Source of the DNA: Paulinella micropora
Taxonomy: Eukaryota > Cercozoa > Imbricatea > Euglyphida
DNA length: 64,000 bases
Direction of reading: 5' to 3'
Assembly (NCBI GenBank): GCA_009731375.1
Contig: BJOX01000270.1
Location: forward strand, 394,818-458,817
Part shown: positions 58,940-64,000 of the stretch, piece after piece
How the letters are laid out: each line of letters starts with the position of its first letter
Numbering within the stretch: position 1 is the first letter of the stretch
The notes under the pieces: generated by a model
The model's database searches: none
What the model saw: only the letters and a program-made list of their open reading frames with translations
Told to the model about the DNA's origin: nothing
Made by a program: the position numbers and the translations under genes

Positions 58940-59258
58940 TATCGTATGGGGTATGGGGTATGGGGTATGGGGTATGGGCTATACGGGTATGGGTATGGGG
59001 TATGGGGTATGGGGTATGGTGTATGGGGTATGGAGGGTATGGAAGGTACCGGTATGGTGTATGGGGTATGGGGTATGGGGTATGAGGTATGGGGTATGGG
59101 GTATGTATGGGGTATGATCATGAGGTATGGGGTATGGGGTATGGGGTATGCGATATGAGGTATGGGGTATGGGGTATGGGGTATGGGGTATGGGGTATGG
59201 GGTATGGGGTATGTGGTATGTGGTATGGGGTATGAGGTATGGAGTATGGGGTATGATT
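58940..59258 (+). repeat. (GGGGTAT)n heptamer array
   Basis: About 40 G-rich 7-mers with variants (GAGGTAT, GTGGTAT, GGGCTAT). It has G-quadruplex potential. It abuts the palindromic minisatellite and C/G homopolymers. Confidence 0.9.
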
Positions 59259-59499
59259 CTCAGCACTGAAATCTGTCGCTATAATCATCGAAGTTAGAAC
59301 GCAGGGTGGAGGGTCATAGCAGTCTCACACGTTGAGATCAGCTTCTGTTGTGTGGCCAAAATAGCGGTTTTTTTTGCAAGCAAAAAAAGCCAATAATGGT
59401 AGGGGGGGCCGAAGCATTGTGGATCTGTCCGCAGGCATCGCAATAATTTCTTCATTCTGGAAATGGGCCCCTACGGAATACGTTGTGCGCCCACCCAAA

Positions 59500-60104
59500 A
59501 AAAGAGGGAAAAACCCACCCCCCCCCTCCCCAGATCAACCGTCATGGGGACGACGCTTCTGTTCCTGCTGAATCAGGTGAACAAGGTAACAGTGCCTTGT
59601 TCTCCTTCTCAAGCTTCTCCTTCTTTGCCATACCACTGCATATTCTTGTATCATTTCTTGTGTGTGTGTGTGTGTGTGTGTGTGCTGTAGCAGAGACTTC
59701 TGATGGGGAGGAGGAAAAGGCCGTTACTCCTCATAATGCTGAAGAGGAAGAAGAAGCGTTGCAGACGGCCGTGTCAAAGCATATTACACAATATGTGGTC
59801 GATACTTTTGAGAAAACCGTGGCTCCATTTCAAGGTTTTGCGGCCTATGTCGACTACGTGGAGTAAAAAAGAACATGGAGCGCCTTGCCGGTAATAAGAG
59901 TGAAGAGAGAAAGAGAGAGAGAGAGATAGAGCGAGAGAGAGAGAGAGAGAAAACACAGGGGGGGGGGATCGTCAGGAGAAGAAATTACGTATCAGTTTTT
60001 TTTTGGGGGGGGGGTATGAAAATGTATCGTACTTTTATTTTTATGCTTATTCTTATTCTCTCTCTCTCTATCTCTCCTCTCTCTCTCTCTCTCTCTTCTC
60101 TCTC

Positions 60105-60138
<34 letters not shown>

Positions 60139-60229
60139 TCTCTTTCTCTCTCTTTCCTCTCCTCTCTCTCTCCTTCTCCTCTCTCTCTCCCTCTCTCTTT
60201 CTCCCTCTCTCTCTCCTTTTCCTTTCTCT

Positions 60230-60280
<51 letters not shown>

Positions 60281-60337
60281 GTGTCTCTCTCTCTCCTCTC
60301 CTCTCTCTCCTCTCTCTCTCCCCCCCCCCTCTCTCTC

Positions 60338-60395
<58 letters not shown>

Positions 60396-60583
60396 CTTTC
60401 ATAACTGTCACCAGTAACTGGAAGGCTACGCAGAGAGAAGACATAATGTTGTCTTCTCTGCTGCTTAGCTTTCTCTCTCACCTCTCTCTCTCTCACACCT
60501 CTCTCTCTCTCTCTCTCCTCTCCTCTCTCTCTCTCCCTCTCTCTCTCTCCCTCTCTCTCTCTCTCCCTCTCTCTCTCTCTCCC

Positions 60584-60614
<31 letters not shown>

Positions 60615-60672
60615 TCCTCTCTCCTCTCTCTCTCTCTCTCTGTCTCTCTCTTCTCTCTCTCTCCTCTTTCTG

Positions 60673-60705
<33 letters not shown>

Positions 60706-62128
60706 CTCGCTTCCAGTTCACTGTATTACATTTTTCCATACCCCCCTCCGACTGGTTTTTTTTTCGTTTGCTTTTTTGTTCGTGTGGTCGGACTGCTAGC
60801 TTTTTGGAAATTTATTGTTTGTTTTTCATTCCTGATACATGTGGATGGATTTCCTTTCGCTCTTGCCGGTTTCCCGTTCACTGTACTACATTTTTCCTTG
60901 GACTTGCCTTGTGTTTTCCATACCCCCCTCCGACTGGTTTTTTTTTCGTTTGCTTTTTTGTTCGTGTGTGGTCAGACTGCTAGCTTTTTGGAAATTTATT
61001 GTTTGTTTTTCATTCCTGATGCATGTGGATGGTTTTCCTTTCGCTCTCGCCGGTTTCCCGTTCACTGTACTACATTTTTCCTTGGACTTGCATTGTGTTT
61101 TCCATACCCCTCCAACTGGTTTGGGAATACGAGATGAATCTGTGTGGTGCAGAAATTGGGCGATGAACATCCGCTCTCCAAGAGACCCAGAGACGCAGCA
61201 AGTGATCTCAAAAATCAAATATAAAAGCCTCGACCAGTTTGTGAAGAGTAGAGGTCTTAACCAATTAGAGGCAGAGCGGACGATCTACAGTTTCGTCAGG
61301 CATTGTAAACTGTTATATATATACCACTAATACTACGGAGTTAGACTGTTGCTACTAATAGTATATGCAGTTATCAAGTGCACGCTTGGCGCGAGAGAAG
61401 GCAAATGGCTTTCTCGGTCCGAGTACCCCTACAAACAAGCAGCTCTTGCAGTGACAATTCTTCAGGCGGTCCCCCCCCCCATCTCCTGCTGCAACTAATG
61501 TTTGAACGTTGTTGTGTACTTTTCAGGAATTATTCTTGACGGTTGATGCGGCTCAAAAAGCTGTTTCTTCGCGTCTTCCTCGATTCAGTCAGTTTTTTTT
61601 ATGTATGTGCATTTTCCCTTGGACTTGCCTTCCCTGTGTTTTTTTTTCGTTCGATTTTTTGTTCTTGTGTGGCCGGACTGCTTGTTGCTTGTTCTTGTGT
61701 GGCTGTAGAGGAGCGGGATGTTCCACCTTACCCTGACTGTTTGTACGTCGGTGCATACATGAATGGGTTCGACAAGCAAGATACGCCGGAGGAGGCACCA
61801 GCTGCAGGTGAGGAAGCAGACGGTACATCTTCGGACTCTGATATCATTAGCAAGAAGAAGAACAAGAAGAAGAAGGACAAGGACAAGAAGAAGAAGAAGG
61901 ACAACAAGAAGAAGAAGGACAACAAGAAGAAGAAGGACAAGAAGAAGAAGAAGAAGAAGAAGAAGGACAAGAGACAGGAAAAGGAAGAAAAAGCTTCTGC
62001 TTCTTCTTCTTCTTCTTCTTCTTCTTCTTTGCCTGTCTTGACGGTATCGATTCCTTCTTCTTCTTTTTCTTCTTCTTCTTCTTCTTCTTCTTCTTCTTCT
62101 TCTTCTTCTTCTTCTTCTTCTTCTTCTT

Positions 62129-62191
<63 letters not shown>

Positions 62192-62328
62192 CTTCTACCG
62201 GACTATCCGTTCCGCCTTACGTAAAGGCAGTAGTCACCCGTCAGAGAGATCTTCCACCTGGCCTGAAATTAGAAAACGAGAGAGAGAGGAAGAAAATGCA
62301 ACAACAGAAAGGGAGTGGAGTGCGACAG

Positions 62329-62359
<31 letters not shown>

Positions 62360-62389
62360 CTTCTTCTTCTTCTTCTTCTTCTTCTTCTG

Positions 62390-62427
<38 letters not shown>

Positions 62428-63756
62428 GCTACTACTATAGTACTACTACTGCTACTACTGCTTCTACTGCGGCTACTTCTACTACTACTGCTGCTACTGC
62501 TACTACTTCCACTTCTAAAAAAAGAGACCATTGATCGACGACAGCCCGGCGCGAAAGCAGCAGAAGTTAGTATCCAAGGAGGGGGCAAACTACAGTCAGG
62601 TGGTGGACGGCAAGACCATCACGGGTGTTCTTGTGAAGCATTGGCCCAAATTCAACCTGGGTTTAATATCGGTCCCCCCCCCCCNNNNNNNNNNNNNNNN
62701 NNNNNNNNNNNNNNNNNNNNNNNNNNNNNNNNNNNNNNNNNNNNNNNNNNNNNNNNNNNNNNNNNNNNNNNNNNNNNNNNNNNNNNNNNNNNNNNNNNNN
62801 NNNNNNNNNNNNNNNNNNNNNNNNNNNNNNNNNNNNNNNNNNNNNNNNNNNNNNNNNNNNNNNNNNNNNNNNNNNNNNNNNNNNNNNNNNNNNNNNNNNN
62901 NNNNNNNNNNNNNNNNNNNNNNNNNNNNNNNNNNNNNNNNNNNNNNNNNNNNNNNNNNNNNNNNNNNNNNNNNNNNNNNNNNNNNNNNNNNNNNNNNNNN
63001 NNNNNNNNNNNNNNNNNNNNNNNNNNNNNNNNNNNNNNNNNNNNNNNNNNNNNNNNNNNNNNNNNNNNCCCCCCCCCCCAATTAGGGTTAGGGTTGGTTT
63101 GTTAGATTTTTTTTTTTTTTTTTTTTTTGCATTGTGCAGGTATGTGGCGGAAACTTGTGCAGAATGCATCTGGCTGGGCAGCTTAAGCGTCTGCGAGGTG
63201 TGCCTCAAGCCAACAAAAAGTACCTAGAGAACTGCACCACCGTCAATCTTGTGCGCGTGGAGCGCGCTACGAAGTTGACGAATGCCAGAGACCTGCTTCA
63301 GAGTGTATGTTCTCTCTCTCTGTGTTTCTCATGTTTGCACTTGTGCTTGCGTGCCCCCCCCCCTACCCGTACAGTCCATCCCACCTCCCTCCCCCATGCT
63401 CTAGCTATAGTGTGTGTGTGTCTGTGTGTTTGTGCAGTACCCCAAGTTCCTCCATGGTACTAACAGGGATTACCACGCTGACGACAGTAGCGACGTCAAG
63501 GTGAAGGATTTACTGATGCCAGGTAAGCCAGGTAATAACATTTTTGTAACGTACTTGGGGCCCCGGGTTTACGATGACGAGCGAAGATTGGCTACGGAAG
63601 CCTTCACCAAAGCTCATGATCGGCTGCCACGCTTAATCGGTAGCGGGGACAAGGGAAGAGAGTTTGATCCCGTCTGGCGGCTGAATGTCACAATTTTCAA
63701 GTCAGGGCGCAAGAAAGCAAGCAGCTACATTGAAGCTTACATGGTTGACATACAAT

Positions 63757-63758
<2 letters not shown>
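59500..63758 (+). CDS. Poorly resolved multi-exon gene with low-complexity exons
   Basis: Exon-like pieces after acceptor-like sites are: ~59692-59866 (acidic, EEEEEALQTAVSKHITQYVV); ~61137-61310 (RSPRDPETQQVISKIKYKSL, after GTGTGGTGCAG); ~61528-61590; ~61708-61990 (PYPDCLYVGAYMNGFDKQD then Lys-rich AAG repeats); ~62200-62330 (TRQRDLPPGLKLENERERKK); ~62540-62670 (GANYSQVVDGKTITGVLVKH); ~63139-63305 (MHLAGQLKRLRGVPQANKKY); and ~63439-63758 (YLGPRVYDDERRLATEAF, ending EAYMVDIQ and TAA). No family is recognised. Ser runs from TTC arrays may be exonic or intronic. A large gap removes part of it. Exon order and start are uncertain; it could be a host gene or belong to another element. Confidence 0.35.
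59660..59684 (+). repeat. (GT)n microsatellite
   Basis: About 12 GT units leading into a GTAG acceptor-like site. Confidence 0.9.
60053..60400 (+). repeat. (CT)n-rich tract
   Basis: Imperfect CT/CTC repeats, followed after ~75 bp of unique sequence by a second tract. Confidence 0.9.
60475..60712 (+). repeat. (CT)n-rich tract
   Basis: Second imperfect CT/CTC tract. Confidence 0.9.
60717..61110 (+). repeat. ~160-194-bp tandem duplication, 2.2 units
   Basis: Units start TTCACTGTA.TACATTTTTCC at 60717, 60877 and 61071, and include CTGCTAGCTTTTTGGAAATT and CATGTGGATGG. A further partial copy lies at ~61605-61690. All are in presumed intron sequence. Confidence 0.8.
61850..61980 (+). repeat. AAG/GAC repeat tract
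   Basis: Encodes KKKKDK-type repeats in the open frame of the neighbouring gene. Confidence 0.85.
61998..62195 (+). repeat. (TTC)n/(TAC)n microsatellite
   Basis: Uninterrupted reading frame of Ser and Thr runs. Confidence 0.9.
62330..62515 (+). repeat. (TTC)n/(TAC)n microsatellite
   Basis: A second array of the same composition, with TGC interruptions. Confidence 0.9.
62676..63079. other. Assembly gap with poly-C margins
   Basis: N at 62685-63068. Two TTAGGG units follow at 63082-63093, too few to call telomeric. Confidence 0.97.
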
Positions 63759-63958
<200 letters not shown>

Positions 63959-64000
63959 GTGCTTCTCTGTCAATGGCTGATGCATTTCTGCACATGCGCC
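63959..64000 (+). repeat. SINE-like module, cut by window end
   Basis: AGTGCTTCTCTGTCAATGGC through GCACATGCGCC is the reverse complement of 38524-38566, again next to an AAT-type microsatellite. Confidence 0.8.

Noticed and set aside
59875-60799. Arg/Glu- or Ser/Leu-rich frames of 130-223 residues
   Set aside because: They are CT/GA dinucleotide repeats read in frame.
63082-63097. Telomere
   Set aside because: Only two TTAGGG units next to a gap.

Overview
The window is from a eukaryotic nuclear genome. Coding stretches are interrupted by GT-AG introns of about 60-270 bp, intergenic DNA is rich in microsatellites, and nearly everything recognisable is a mobile element. The base composition and element mix fit a large algal or streptophyte-alga genome (a charophyte is a guess), but no host gene here fixes the taxon. 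Many N gaps abut artificial-looking poly-C or poly-G runs, so frames and distances near gaps are unreliable.

Region 1 (1-13,530) holds two divergent multi-exon genes plus a third ORF. The minus-strand gene (about 883-4,914) encodes a DUF7869-type, RNase H-like putative transposase with a C-terminal SH3/Tudor-like segment. The plus-strand gene (about 5,758-10,978) encodes a ParB-like domain followed by an amino-methyltransferase-like domain with permuted motif order (NAPW before DFCCGS). Thirteen copies of a ~52-bp imperfect palindrome (AACACAAC...GTTCCA...TATCCG..GGAT...GGAACC...GTTGTGTT) lie only in introns and intergenic DNA of this region. This is the best candidate for an undescribed system: a transposase-like gene, a ParB-methyltransferase and dispersed palindromic sites.

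Region 2 (13,531-21,097) is a 7.57-kb DNA transposon with ~370-bp terminal inverted repeats. It carries two divergent genes: A, coiled-coil with a basic/RS-like tail, minus; B, zinc-ribbon-like and of unknown fold, plus. A truncated inverted copy lies at 41,217-44,180 and a diverged 5' fragment of gene B at 21,510-22,360. I do not recognise the superfamily.

Region 3 (24,171-34,785) is a complete minus-strand Ty3/gypsy-like LTR retrotransposon: 237-bp LTRs with 4 mismatches, CTTA target duplication, PBS and PPT. Gag carries a CCCH-type finger and an RGG tail. Pol lies in the same frame after one TGA codon and has protease, RT, RNase H, DD35E integrase, a GPY/F-like module and an extra C-terminal domain. 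A more GC-rich, frameshifted relative occupies about 44,649-53,855. Both have DTMA where the protease DTG motif is expected, and both keep the extra C-terminal domain. Ty1/copia RNase H relics occur near 35.2 kb and 57.0 kb.

Region 4 (35-41 kb and 57-64 kb) is mostly AT-rich or simple-sequence DNA, with tRNA-derived SINE-like pieces, an 11-bp palindromic minisatellite, a GGGGTAT heptamer array and a poorly resolved multi-exon gene (59.5-63.76 kb) whose exons contain AAG and TTC microsatellites.
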